From contig CAYJLA010000008.1 of assembly GCA_964371305.1 (NCBI GenBank), positions 1-43,775 on the forward strand: 43,775 bases of DNA, written 5' to 3'. The notes under the pieces were generated by a model. The model saw only the letters and a program-made list of their open reading frames with translations, did not search any database and was not told the origin of the DNA. The DNA is from CAYJLA01 sp964371305 (GTDB lineage: Bacteria > Bacillota_I > Bacilli_A > RFN20 > CAG-826). Of the stretch, positions 15,969-23,884 are shown one piece after another. Each line of letters opens with the position of its first letter. Within the stretch, counting starts at the first letter, position 1. A program made the translations under genes and the position numbers.

Positions 15969-17126
15969 ATGAAAAAACATCAAACAATATTATTATTACT
16001 TACAAGCATTATAGTTACTTCTTGTACGGTTTTTCCTGCAATTACACCTAGCGTTGATAAAGAAAGTACTGATACATCGAATACAATGCCAAACAGTTCC
16101 ACTGATTCAGTAGAAAGCCCATCAGTAACATTACCTGAACCATCGGTTTCAGCACCGTCAATAGATCCGGAAGAGCCTACAACACCGGTTGATCCTTCTG
16201 TATCAGTTGACACTTCTATTCCTAGCGAACCTTCCGAACCAAGCATTTCAGTTGAAATACCAACAAGCGATCCTTATGAAGGGATTGACACGTTAAATGA
16301 AGTTAAAGCTTTTTATGATACATATACAAGAGCGACATCTTATGAAGATGCGCAATATCGCACTTTACATAATCTTATTTCTGGAGACCATACTTCTAGT
16401 GAAGTTTTTCCAGATGATTCCATTGATAGGGAAATGGTAGGGGAAAGTCATGTAAGAAACAGTCATATAAGTTATACATATAGAGATGATGGAAGTTATG
16501 AGTCATACAAATTATTTGATTTGGCCGGCAATTATGAATATATTTTCTATGGTGGTGGATATACACAACTTGATGAAGTAGCTGCATATCTTTTAGCCTT
16601 TGGTGAAACACCCCCAAATATCGCTGATGATAAGTACTTAGATCTTAACGAAATAGATAACGGATTATGGTGGAGATATACAAGAAAAAATAATAGTTAT
16701 TATTCCGGTCCTTCCGATTATAAATATCAGTATGAACCATACTTACCTGGACAGTATTATGATACAAAAGACTACTATGAAGTCGATTTTGGCGATTGGA
16801 TTAATTATAATACAACAGATTATGGATATACTAAAGGAGTATATGTAAATGAAGATAGTAATACGTTTGGTCCACGTGGTAATTTAAGATTTTGTTATGT
16901 AGAAAATGTCTATAAAAGAAGTGATGGCAGTGAAGTTGAAGATAGATATGTATTTTACACCTATAACCATTATAATGATTTTGTTGAATTTTTAAATTAT
17001 TCTGGTGGATGGGGGCCTGTTTTTGGAAATGAAACAGCAGGAAATGACAACAATGAATATGTTCCTTCTAAACCACCAACCCCTTATGTTGAAAGTGTGT
17101 TTCAACCACTTTCTGTTTTTAATTAA
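15969..17126 (+). CDS. Lipoprotein with Pro/Ser/Thr-rich stalk
   Basis: A 385-residue predicted lipoprotein. The signal peptide is MKKHQTILLLLTSIIVTSC with lipobox Val16-Thr-Ser-Cys19, so Cys19 would be lipidated and anchored to the outer membrane face. Residues about 25-105 are low complexity, with repeated Pro, Ser, Thr, Val, Asp and Glu units (PSVS, PSEPSEPS), forming an extended stalk. Residues about 108-385 form a Tyr-, Asp- and Gly-rich globular part I do not recognise. The stalk would hold the head away from the membrane. It follows an ABC exporter but has its own promoter, so a functional link is only possible. No sortase motif is present. Confidence 0.85.
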   Translation: MKKHQTILLLLTSIIVTSCTVFPAITPSVDKESTDTSNTMPNSSTDSVESPSVTLPEPSVSAPSIDPEEPTTPVDPSVSVDTSIPSEPSEPSISVEIPTSDPYEGIDTLNEVKAFYDTYTRATSYEDAQYRTLHNLISGDHTSSEVFPDDSIDREMVGESHVRNSHISYTYRDDGSYESYKLFDLAGNYEYIFYGGGYTQLDEVAAYLLAFGETPPNIADDKYLDLNEIDNGLWWRYTRKNNSYYSGPSDYKYQYEPYLPGQYYDTKDYYEVDFGDWINYNTTDYGYTKGVYVNEDSNTFGPRGNLRFCYVENVYKRSDGSEVEDRYVFYTYNHYNDFVEFLNYSGGWGPVFGNETAGNDNNEYVPSKPPTPYVESVFQPLSVFN

Positions 17127-17131
17127 TAGTA

Positions 17132-17161
17132 TTGCATTTTATATATAATATAAGATATAAT
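17132..17161 (+). promoter_or_regulatory. Promoter of rplS
   Basis: TTGCAT at 17132-17137 and TATAAT at 17156-17161 with an 18-base spacer; predicted start near 17168. A second TATAAT at 17144-17149 has no fitting -35 box. Confidence 0.65.
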
Positions 17162-17167
17162 ATTTAA

Positions 17168-17246
17168 GCGTAAGAAAAACGCTACGGGTGGTCCTCTAAT
17201 TATGCAGTTATGAACATCAAGAGAAAAACTAGTGGAGGTAAAATCA
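17168..17246 (+). promoter_or_regulatory. Structured rplS leader, probable L19 autoregulatory element
   Basis: The roughly 79-base leader opens with a hairpin, AGCGT (17167-17171) and ACGCT (17179-17183), around an A-rich loop. Further on, CCTCTA (17193-17198) is complementary to TGGAGG (17233-17238), which contains the ribosome-binding site. A fold that hides the ribosome-binding site is therefore possible. Firmicutes rplS genes are known to carry an L19 leader that L19 protein binds to repress its own synthesis; I infer the same here from position and structure. Confidence 0.6.
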
Positions 17247-17594
17247 ATGAATGCAAATTTAATTAATAGCATTAATGCTAAACAATTAAGAACAGATTTA
17301 CCAGACTTCTCAAGTGGTGATACAATCAAAGTATTTGTTCGTATCATCGAAAACAAAAAGGAAAGAGTTCAATTGTTCCAAGGTGTTGTTATGCAACGTC
17401 GTGGTGGCGGTGTTTCTGAAACATTTACTGTCAGAAAAATGTCATCAAATATTGGTGTCGAAAGAACATTCCCACTTCATTCACCTGTTATTGCAAGTAT
17501 TGAAGTTGTTAAAAGAGGTAAAGTCAGAAGAAATAAAATTACTTATTTCCGTAATCGTTCAGGCAAATCAGCTCGTATTAAAGAAATTCTTTAA
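17247..17594 (+). CDS. rplS: 50S ribosomal protein L19
   Basis: A 115-residue L19, typical length. ATG 17247 is chosen because GGAGG at 17234-17238 is eight bases upstream; an in-frame GTG at 17232 overlaps that site. Family motifs: DFSSGDTIKVFVRIIE, ERVQLFQGVVMQRRGGG and the C-terminal KVRRNKITYFRNRSGKSARIKE-like basic tail. L19 sits at the 30S-50S interface. It has its own promoter, leader and terminator, unlike in Bacillus where it follows trmD, because the rpsP-trmD block has been inverted and extra genes lie between. Confidence 0.97.
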   Translation: MNANLINSINAKQLRTDLPDFSSGDTIKVFVRIIENKKERVQLFQGVVMQRRGGGVSETFTVRKMSSNIGVERTFPLHSPVIASIEVVKRGKVRRNKITYFRNRSGKSARIKEIL

Positions 17595-17609
17595 TAACAA
17601 AACTAAATT

Positions 17610-17634
17610 AACGTTCCTTAATGGAACGTTTTTT
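17610..17634 (+). terminator. Intrinsic terminator after rplS
   Basis: Perfect eight-base stem AACGTTCC (17610-17617) and GGAACGTT (17623-17630), five-base loop, then TTTT. Confidence 0.92.
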
Positions 17635-17658
17635 GTTTGTCTGTCTGTGTAATTATAG

Positions 17659-17664
17659 TATAAT
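17659..17664 (+). promoter_or_regulatory. -10 box giving leaderless start for lepB
   Basis: Perfect TATAAT exactly six bases before the ATG at 17671, so transcription should start at the A of the start codon. No Shine-Dalgarno sequence and no convincing -35 box (TTTGTC at 17636-17641 would give a 17-base spacer). Confidence 0.55.
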
Positions 17665-17670
17665 TATTTT

Positions 17671-18429
17671 ATGAATTATGATAATTTGCAAGAAACTGAA
17701 ATACATATAAAATCAGACGAGGCACCAATAATTTCTAAAAGAAGAAGAAGCATCGCTAAACTTTTTGCCATTTTATCAGGAATTGTATTTACTTTTGTAC
17801 TTTTAGTCGGGGGTTTTATTGTTTTTCATAATGTTTATTACACGCCGTTTTATGTAAGCGGAGCATCTATGTATCCAACGCTCAACGGTGATTCTAAAAA
17901 CGCTGCAGGCGAATTAATTGGTTCAAGCCACTCAGTCTCAAGAGTGGGAGATATTGTTGATTATGGAATAATGGACACTTCCAAAAGGGCGATTGATGGA
18001 ATTGATAGGTTTGATATTATTGTCACATACTATAAGTCAGATTTTAACATCATTGATGGAAAATATGTTTTGAGTACAACTGCTGACAGTAAAATAAAAA
18101 GAGTTATTGGCCTACCAGGCGAAACTTTAAGAATTGAAGAAAATGGAGATTTATACATTAATGATGAATATGTAGCTCAAGATTTTATAAGTGATGAATA
18201 TGTGTCTATGACTGGTGAATATAGCGAGATATTGATTGGTAGTGATAATTATTTCGTAATGGGCGATAACAGAAATAAAAAAGCTAGTTCAGATAGTAGA
18301 GAAGATAAAGTGGGTACAATTCAACAGTCATTTATTTTAGGTAAAGTTGTGGCAATAGAAGGAGTTTGTACAATTGCAGAAGGTGGGGGAATATATAATA
18401 TTACCTATTTCTGGCCAAAGTTTTTCTAA
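17671..18429 (+). CDS. lepB: Type I signal peptidase
   Basis: A 252-residue S26 signal peptidase that removes signal peptides outside the membrane. One N-terminal membrane segment (about residues 30-53), then the catalytic serine motif GASMYPT (Ser66) and the lysine motif KIKRVIGLPGE (Lys143), followed by YFVMGDNRNKKASSDSR near residues 208-224. The serine-lysine dyad marks the bacterial type. The N-terminal cytosolic tail is long (about 28 residues). The start ATG 17671 has no ribosome-binding site and follows TATAAT by six bases. It lies between rplS and rbgA, as a signal peptidase gene does in several Firmicutes. It begins the lepB-rbgA-rnhB transcript. Confidence 0.94.
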   Translation: MNYDNLQETEIHIKSDEAPIISKRRRSIAKLFAILSGIVFTFVLLVGGFIVFHNVYYTPFYVSGASMYPTLNGDSKNAAGELIGSSHSVSRVGDIVDYGIMDTSKRAIDGIDRFDIIVTYYKSDFNIIDGKYVLSTTADSKIKRVIGLPGETLRIEENGDLYINDEYVAQDFISDEYVSMTGEYSEILIGSDNYFVMGDNRNKKASSDSREDKVGTIQQSFILGKVVAIEGVCTIAEGGGIYNITYFWPKFF

Positions 18430-18438
18430 GGTAACGTT

Positions 18439-19290
18439 ATGAGCAAACAAATACAATGGTTCCCAGGCCACATGAAGAAGGCTTTGATTGAAATCGAAGC
18501 TAAAATAAAAATTGTTGATGTAGTAGTTGAGTTAAAAGATGCAAGGTGTCCGCTTTCAACGACAAATAAATTTTTTGAAAAGTTATTAGGAAATAAACCT
18601 AGGTTGGTTGTTTTAATGAAGAAAGATTTAGCTGATGAGGTCGTTACTAAAAGTTGGATTAGACACTATAACGGAATCAATTCTAGAGCAATAGATATAT
18701 CTATACACGATAAACAAGATCTTAATAGATTGAAAAGAAGCATTGTTGAAATGGGGCAGTATAAAATTGATAAATCCTTATCAAAGGGTATGAAAAAACC
18801 ATCAATTAAAGTGATGATTATTGGCGTTCCTAATGTTGGTAAATCTTCACTGATCAATTTAATAGCAAAAAGGAAATCAGCATCTGTAGAAAACAAACCA
18901 GGACACACAAGAGCGCAGCAGTGGATTAAAGTAAATAATGAGTTTGAATTACTTGATACGCCTGGAGTTTTACCGATGCATTTTGAAGATGAACTAAGCG
19001 CGTTAAACGTTGCCTTAGTTGGTTCTATTAAAACTAGTATTTTACCTTTAGAGAATCTTGCAAATGCTGGATTGGAATTATTATTACAATACAATTTTGA
19101 ATACTTTAAATCCAACTTCGGTGCTGAACATGATGATTCATTAAACGATGTTTTTGGCAAGATATGTGCAAAAAAAGGGTACTTAGCACCACATGGATAT
19201 AACGTGGAAAAAGCTCACGAATTTATTCTAAATGAAATAAAAAATGGAAGAATTGCAAAGATTTCTTTGGAAAAACCACAGTTATGTTAG
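18439..19290 (+). CDS. rbgA: Ribosome assembly GTPase RbgA (YlqF)
   Basis: A 283-residue circularly permuted GTPase for late 50S assembly. The permuted order is clear: KKDL-type G4 motif (about residue 54) comes before G1 GVPNVGKSSLIN (about 131-142), then NKPGHTRAQQW, and DTPGVL for G3. N-terminal IQWFPGHMKKALIEI is the family signature. The C-terminal RNA-binding domain follows. The end overlaps the rnhB start by seven bases. The conserved rplS-lepB-ylqF-rnhB order is kept. Confidence 0.96.
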   Translation: MSKQIQWFPGHMKKALIEIEAKIKIVDVVVELKDARCPLSTTNKFFEKLLGNKPRLVVLMKKDLADEVVTKSWIRHYNGINSRAIDISIHDKQDLNRLKRSIVEMGQYKIDKSLSKGMKKPSIKVMIIGVPNVGKSSLINLIAKRKSASVENKPGHTRAQQWIKVNNEFELLDTPGVLPMHFEDELSALNVALVGSIKTSILPLENLANAGLELLLQYNFEYFKSNFGAEHDDSLNDVFGKICAKKGYLAPHGYNVEKAHEFILNEIKNGRIAKISLEKPQLC

Positions 19291-19904
19291 ATTTAGATAA
19301 AAAATATTTCAATGATAAAATTAAATTTATAATAGGTGTTGATGAAGCAGGAAGAGGGCCACTTGCTGGCCCTGTTGTTGCTGCTAGTGTTTTGATTGAT
19401 GAAACATTTTTTCATGAAATAATAAATGATTCTAAAAAGTTATCTGAAAGAAAAAGAAATATTGCATATGAATATATCATTCAACATGCACTTAACGTTC
19501 AAATTACTGTGATAGATGTATCTACAATTGATAAAATAAACATACTTGAAGCTAGCAGAAAAGCGATGAAAGATTGTGTTAAAAAAATAAATGTTAGATA
19601 TGATTTAATTCTAACTGATTATATGAAATTTGATAATCAAAATGTACAAGTAATTGATGTTGTAAAGGGTGATCAAAAATCTCTTGCAATTGCTGCTGCG
19701 TCAATAGTTGCAAAAGTAACTAGAGACCGAATAATGAATGAGTTGGATAAAGTTTATCCCGAATATGAATTTTCAAGCAATAAGGGTTATGGAAGTAAAC
19801 AACACCTAAGAGCGTTAGAACTCAACGGTTATATTAAAGGCGTCCATAGAGAAAGTTTTGGTCCGATAAAAGAAATAGCAAATAAAGATTTAAAACTATT
19901 TTAG
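19284..19904 (+). CDS. rnhB: Ribonuclease HII
   Basis: A 206-residue RNase HII that removes ribonucleotides and RNA from RNA-DNA hybrids. The signature GVDEAGRGPLAGPVVAASV (about residues 18-36) holds the first two acidic residues; the third is in LTDYMKF (about 112) and the fourth in VAKVTRDRIM (about 146). The ATG at 19284 overlaps the rbgA stop (ATGTTAG). No terminator follows. Confidence 0.96.
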   Translation: MLDLDKKYFNDKIKFIIGVDEAGRGPLAGPVVAASVLIDETFFHEIINDSKKLSERKRNIAYEYIIQHALNVQITVIDVSTIDKINILEASRKAMKDCVKKINVRYDLILTDYMKFDNQNVQVIDVVKGDQKSLAIAAASIVAKVTRDRIMNELDKVYPEYEFSSNKGYGSKQHLRALELNGYIKGVHRESFGPIKEIANKDLKLF

Positions 19905-19940
19905 TACGTTAATTATGTAATCACACATTATTAACTAGTA

Positions 19941-20711
19941 ATGGAAAAACAAAGAGAACTACTTGCTGCTTTCGCTATTAAATATAATGGTAATTATGAT
20001 GATATATTCTTTGCAATTAAAAACAGACAATATATTAGTAAAACTTCTATAGATTACTATCTAGGAAATTTGTCATGCAAATATATAACAATTTTAGATA
20101 ATGACTATCCAAAACAATTAATGAATGTGCATAAACCGCCGTTTGTTCTTTTCTATTATGGCGATATCAATTTGATAAAGAACTATAATAGAAGTGTATC
20201 AATTGTCGGGTCTCGTAATTGTTCAGATTATGGTATTAAGGCAACTTCATTAATAAGTAAATCGGTTGCAAAATCATTAATTATTATATCAGGTATGGCA
20301 AAGGGCATTGATTCAGTTGCCCATAAAACGTGTTTGAAAAATGGTGGTAAAACCGTTGCTGTTTTAGGTAGTGGAATTGATTATATTTATCCAAAAGAGA
20401 ACGACTCATTATATAAAGAAATAAAACTCAACGGACTAGTAATATCAGAGTATCCAAACAATGTAGCACCTTCTTCAACTAATTTCCCCTTTCGTAACAG
20501 ACTAATTGCGGCGCTTTCGAAAGTATTGCTAGTTACGGAAGCAAATGATCGTTCTGGAACTCTTACAAGTATTAATCATGCATTAGAAGCTAATACAATT
20601 GTTTGTTGTATACCTTACCCGTTTAATAACTCTTCATTGTGTAACAAATTAATCAAGGAAGGTGCAAGATTAATTAATAGTGCAACTGACTTGTTAGAAG
20701 AGTATGAATAA
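19941..20711 (+). CDS. dprA: DNA-processing protein DprA (Smf), short form
   Basis: A 256-residue DprA, which loads RecA onto incoming single-stranded DNA during transformation. The Rossmann-like core is complete: SIVGSRNCSDYG (about residues 89-100), SGMAKGIDSVAHKTCL (about 117-132), TVAVLGSGIDYIYPKEN, VISEYP and FPFRNRLIAALS. There is no C-terminal winged-helix (DML1-like) domain and the N-terminal part is short, so it is at the small end of the family. No Shine-Dalgarno sequence precedes the ATG; TATTAA at 19929-19934 is six bases before it, a possible weak leaderless promoter. With the pilin genes it hints at DNA uptake, but no comE/comG genes are here. Confidence 0.9.
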   Translation: MEKQRELLAAFAIKYNGNYDDIFFAIKNRQYISKTSIDYYLGNLSCKYITILDNDYPKQLMNVHKPPFVLFYYGDINLIKNYNRSVSIVGSRNCSDYGIKATSLISKSVAKSLIIISGMAKGIDSVAHKTCLKNGGKTVAVLGSGIDYIYPKENDSLYKEIKLNGLVISEYPNNVAPSSTNFPFRNRLIAALSKVLLVTEANDRSGTLTSINHALEANTIVCCIPYPFNNSSLCNKLIKEGARLINSATDLLEEYE

Positions 20712-20757
20712 AAAAACATTAATATATATTAATAAGAAAAAGGTTAATACTTTATGT

Positions 20758-20786
20758 TTGACAAGGTAGTGTAATGCTCTTATAGT
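20758..20786 (+). promoter_or_regulatory. Promoter of topA
   Basis: Perfect TTGACA at 20758-20763, 17-base spacer, TATAGT at 20781-20786. Predicted start near 20793, shortly before AAGGAG at 20797-20802. Confidence 0.88.
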
Positions 20787-20813
20787 ATGTTAAGGAATAA
20801 GGAGCAAAATTTT

Positions 20814-22799
20814 ATGAAATTAGTAATTGTAGAGTCGCCAACGAAATGTAAAACGTTTTCGAAATATTTAGGAGACAATTATAAAGTAGTTGCTTCACTT
20901 GGTCACGTAAGAGATTTATCTATAAAAGGTAAAGGTGGACTAGGCGTTGATATAGACAATAATTTTGAACCTTCTTATACTGTAGATAAAAAAGCACAAG
21001 GTACTGTTAAAAAACTTAAAGCAGACGCTAAGGCAAGTGAAGAAGTAATACTTGCAACTGACCCTGATAGAGAAGGAGAAGCTATTGCATGGCATTTAGC
21101 AGATGTACTTGGACTTGATGTAAACACTGCAAAAAGATTGGACTTTCATGAAATTACTCGCGATTCTATCTCAAAAGCAATTAATAATCCAAGACACATT
21201 GATATGAATATGGTCGCTTCACAAGAAGCACGTAGAATTATTGATCGCATTGTCGGTTTTAAAGTTTCATCCTTACTTCAAAAAAATATTAAAGCACGTA
21301 GTGCAGGAAGAGTGCAATCTGCAACACTCAAACTTATTTGTGATCATGAACGCTTAATTGAAGCTTTTGTAAGTGAAGAATATTGGACATTAAAAGCTGA
21401 GATCGAAATAAACAATAAAGTCTATGAACTGCCATTTGATAAATATCTAAATAAAAAATACGATCTAAAATCTAAAGAGGATTTAGATAAAATATTAGCT
21501 TTATTAACAAATGAATTAAAAGTTATAAGTAGAGAAGAAAGTATTAAATTAACTAATTCGAAACCTCCATTTATCACTTCAACGCTTCAACAAGAAGCAT
21601 TTAATAAATTTAGATTTTCAACTAAGAAAACCGCTATGATAGCGCAAAAATTGTATGAAGGTATTGATATTGATGGCGAGCATTTTGGTTTAATTACATA
21701 TATGAGAACTGATTCAACAAACCTAAGCGAATCTTTTATCACAAGAGCCAAAAATTTCATCTCAAGTCATTATGGTGAGGAGTATATTGGCGCAAGTAAG
21801 AAGAAAAAAGTAGAATTTTCTCAAGATGCACACGAAGCTATTAGACCTTCCAGTAATAATAAAACGCCAGAAAGCGTCAAGGCTTATTTATCAAGCGATG
21901 AATTTAAATTATATAAATTGATTTACAATAGAGCACTTGCATCTTTGATGGTTGCAAAGCAAGATAAAGTTACTAAGTACGTTTTTGAATGTAATGGCGT
22001 GACTTTTAAATATGAGACAACAACGAACGTTTATAAAGGATACACCGTCTTAGATGATGTAAAAAATGATGATAATCACTCGTTTGATATTGAAAAAGGA
22101 ACGAATGTAAAAGTACTAAACTTTGTAAATGAACAAAAGTTTACTCTCCCACCAACAAGATTTTCAGAAGCCAAAGTAGTTTCTTTAATGGAATCAAAAG
22201 GTATTGGTAGACCTTCTACATATTCTTCAACTATTTCAACCTTAAAAAGCAGAGCGTATATTACCATTAAGGATGGACTAATAACTCCAACTGAAATGGG
22301 CTTAAAGACATCATTAGTGTTAGAAAAGTATTTTACAGACTTAGTTGATGCTGATTATACTGCCAAGATGGAAACTGTACTTGACGAAACTCAACATGGC
22401 GAAAAATCAAGAACTGAAACAATAAATAAATTTTATATTCCTTTTAAGGAAATTTATGAAAAATCCTCTAAGGAAATGTATAAAGATGATTTAGTTAAAA
22501 CTGGAGAAAAATGTCCAGAATGTGGTCACGATTTAGTAAAAAGATCTTCTAGATATGGTGAATTTGTTGGATGTAGTAATTACCCTGACTGCAAATATAT
22601 TAAATCTGAAAATAAACCTCAAGTAAAAGTTTTAGATGAATTATGTCCACAATGCAATGCGAATTTAGTTGAAAGAACAAATAAAAAAGGTCAGCCTTTT
22701 ATTGGCTGTTCTCGTTTCCCTAAATGTAATTATATGAGAACTATGGAAGGTGAAGTCATAGTACCTCACAAAAAGAAGTTTAAGAAAAAAGCAAAATAA
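20814..22799 (+). CDS. topA: DNA topoisomerase I
   Basis: A 661-residue type IA topoisomerase that relaxes negative supercoils. ATG 20814 is preferred to the upstream ATG 20787, since the latter lies before the predicted transcription start and AAGGAG at 20797-20802 serves 20814, giving the classic MKLVIVESPTK N-terminus. Toprim domain about residues 1-115 with TDPDREGEAIAWH; active-site Tyr296 in ITYMRTDS. Two C4 zinc fingers close the protein (CPECG...CSNYPDC and CPQCN...CSRFPKC), followed by a Lys-rich tail. The dprA-topA-xerC order matches Bacillus, without trmFO. Confidence 0.97.
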   Translation: MKLVIVESPTKCKTFSKYLGDNYKVVASLGHVRDLSIKGKGGLGVDIDNNFEPSYTVDKKAQGTVKKLKADAKASEEVILATDPDREGEAIAWHLADVLGLDVNTAKRLDFHEITRDSISKAINNPRHIDMNMVASQEARRIIDRIVGFKVSSLLQKNIKARSAGRVQSATLKLICDHERLIEAFVSEEYWTLKAEIEINNKVYELPFDKYLNKKYDLKSKEDLDKILALLTNELKVISREESIKLTNSKPPFITSTLQQEAFNKFRFSTKKTAMIAQKLYEGIDIDGEHFGLITYMRTDSTNLSESFITRAKNFISSHYGEEYIGASKKKKVEFSQDAHEAIRPSSNNKTPESVKAYLSSDEFKLYKLIYNRALASLMVAKQDKVTKYVFECNGVTFKYETTTNVYKGYTVLDDVKNDDNHSFDIEKGTNVKVLNFVNEQKFTLPPTRFSEAKVVSLMESKGIGRPSTYSSTISTLKSRAYITIKDGLITPTEMGLKTSLVLEKYFTDLVDADYTAKMETVLDETQHGEKSRTETINKFYIPFKEIYEKSSKEMYKDDLVKTGEKCPECGHDLVKRSSRYGEFVGCSNYPDCKYIKSENKPQVKVLDELCPQCNANLVERTNKKGQPFIGCSRFPKCNYMRTMEGEVIVPHKKKFKKKAK

Positions 22800-22816
22800 T
22801 AATATAAAATGTGCTT

Positions 22817-23722
22817 ATGAAGAAATACTTAGATGCATTTTTAAAACATTTAAAATTTGAAAGAAACTTAAGCGAAAACACAATAAAAAATTATGAGAGA
22901 GATATTTCGTATTTCTTCGATTTCTTGAAGCTAAATTCAATAGATTCTATCGAATTTGTTACAATTCAAATAGTCAAAAAATATATTTATGTAAGGCGAG
23001 AAGTTTCTCTTTCCTCGAGATCTATGAATAGAGAACTATCTGCACTTAAAGCCTTTTTTAAGCACTTATACACTTATGATTATGTAGGTACAAATTGTAT
23101 GCAATATATACCATATTCGAAAAGTGAAAAAAATTTACCTGAAGTTTTCTTAAGTGATGAAATAGAACTCTTGTTAAAACAAAATGAATCTAGGACAGAT
23201 ATAATGAAGTCTCGCGATCAAGTAATAATTAGTCTTTTATATTACTCTGGACTTAGAGTAAGTGAACTAGTTTCGCTAACGATATTTTCTGTAGTTTTAA
23301 AAGAAAGAATTGTAAGAGTAATAGGTAAAGGAAGAAAAGAAAGAATTGTTCCAATTAGTATTAAAACAAGAGAATATATTGAAGATTATATTAAGACCAC
23401 AAGAATGCACTTAGTTTCAAAAAATAACACTAGAAGCGTGCAGAATTTAATATTAAATACGCAAGGTAAAGCTATAACTCAACGAGGAGTTGAATACATT
23501 CTTAAACACAACAAAACAAAATTTGGAAACGAATATAGATTATATCCCCATAAATTAAGACATTCATTTGCAACCAATTTACTTAACAATGGAGCTGATT
23601 TGAGAGCAATTCAAGAATTATTAGGTCATTCTTCTATCAATACAACACAAATATATACTCATGTTTCAAAAGACAAAGTTAAAAGTGAGTACACAAAGTT
23701 TCATCCAAGAAATAAGAAATAA
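22817..23722 (+). CDS. xerC: Tyrosine recombinase XerC (CodV)
   Basis: A 301-residue site-specific recombinase for chromosome dimer resolution. N-terminal SAM-like core-binding domain (about residues 1-90) with FERNLSENTIKNY, and C-terminal catalytic domain with Arg147 (SGLRVSE), the Lys hairpin VIGKGRKERIVPI, HKLRHSFATNLL, LGHSS and nucleophile Tyr280 (QIYTHV). The position after topA identifies it as the CodV/XerC homologue rather than a phage integrase. I take ATG 22817; a GTG at 22811 is in frame. TAAAAT at 22805-22810 lies exactly six bases before this ATG, another possible leaderless start. The hslVU and codY genes that follow in Bacillus are absent. Confidence 0.9.
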   Translation: MKKYLDAFLKHLKFERNLSENTIKNYERDISYFFDFLKLNSIDSIEFVTIQIVKKYIYVRREVSLSSRSMNRELSALKAFFKHLYTYDYVGTNCMQYIPYSKSEKNLPEVFLSDEIELLLKQNESRTDIMKSRDQVIISLLYYSGLRVSELVSLTIFSVVLKERIVRVIGKGRKERIVPISIKTREYIEDYIKTTRMHLVSKNNTRSVQNLILNTQGKAITQRGVEYILKHNKTKFGNEYRLYPHKLRHSFATNLLNNGADLRAIQELLGHSSINTTQIYTHVSKDKVKSEYTKFHPRNKK

Positions 23723-23742
23723 TTATATTATATATAAATAAC

Positions 23743-23772
23743 TTGTAATTACGCGTTCTAGCATGGTATAAT
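23743..23772 (+). promoter_or_regulatory. Promoter of rpsB-tsf operon (extended -10)
   Basis: TTGTAA at 23743-23748 and TATAAT at 23767-23772, 18-base spacer, with TGG directly before TATAAT as an extended -10. Predicted start near 23779. Confidence 0.8.
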
Positions 23773-23778
23773 TTTTTC

Positions 23779-23884
23779 GCTATAAAGCAAATACACACAT
23801 CATGAATTCAATCCCAAGTCTTAGTTATCTAAGGGGACGTTGTTAGAAGTGATGGAGGATGAAAACAAATAAGGAGGCTCAAAA
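23779..23884 (+). promoter_or_regulatory. Structured rpsB leader, candidate autoregulatory RNA
   Basis: A 106-base untranslated leader with a strong hairpin at 23809-23842. CTTAG (23820-23824) pairs with CTAAG (23829-23833) over a TTAT loop; below a four-base bulge (AAGT) TCCC (23812-23815) pairs with GGGA (23834-23837), and CAA pairs with TTG at the base. A six-codon frame (23852-23872) and then AAGGAGG (23871-23877) follow before the rpsB ATG. The bulged hairpin before a ribosomal protein operon suggests binding by S2 or another ribosomal protein; that is inference. Confidence 0.55.

Noticed and set aside
15980..16246. Minus-strand frame opposite the lipoprotein stalk
   Set aside because: It is a shadow of the low-complexity Pro/Ser/Thr coding repeat, with no start signals.
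22817..23722. Phage or transposon integrase
   Set aside because: Position directly after topA and full Xer motifs identify the housekeeping XerC; there are no att-like repeats or phage genes around it.
23852..23872. Six-codon leader peptide before rpsB
   Set aside because: It has no ribosome-binding site of its own and no run of regulatory codons; more likely chance within the leader.
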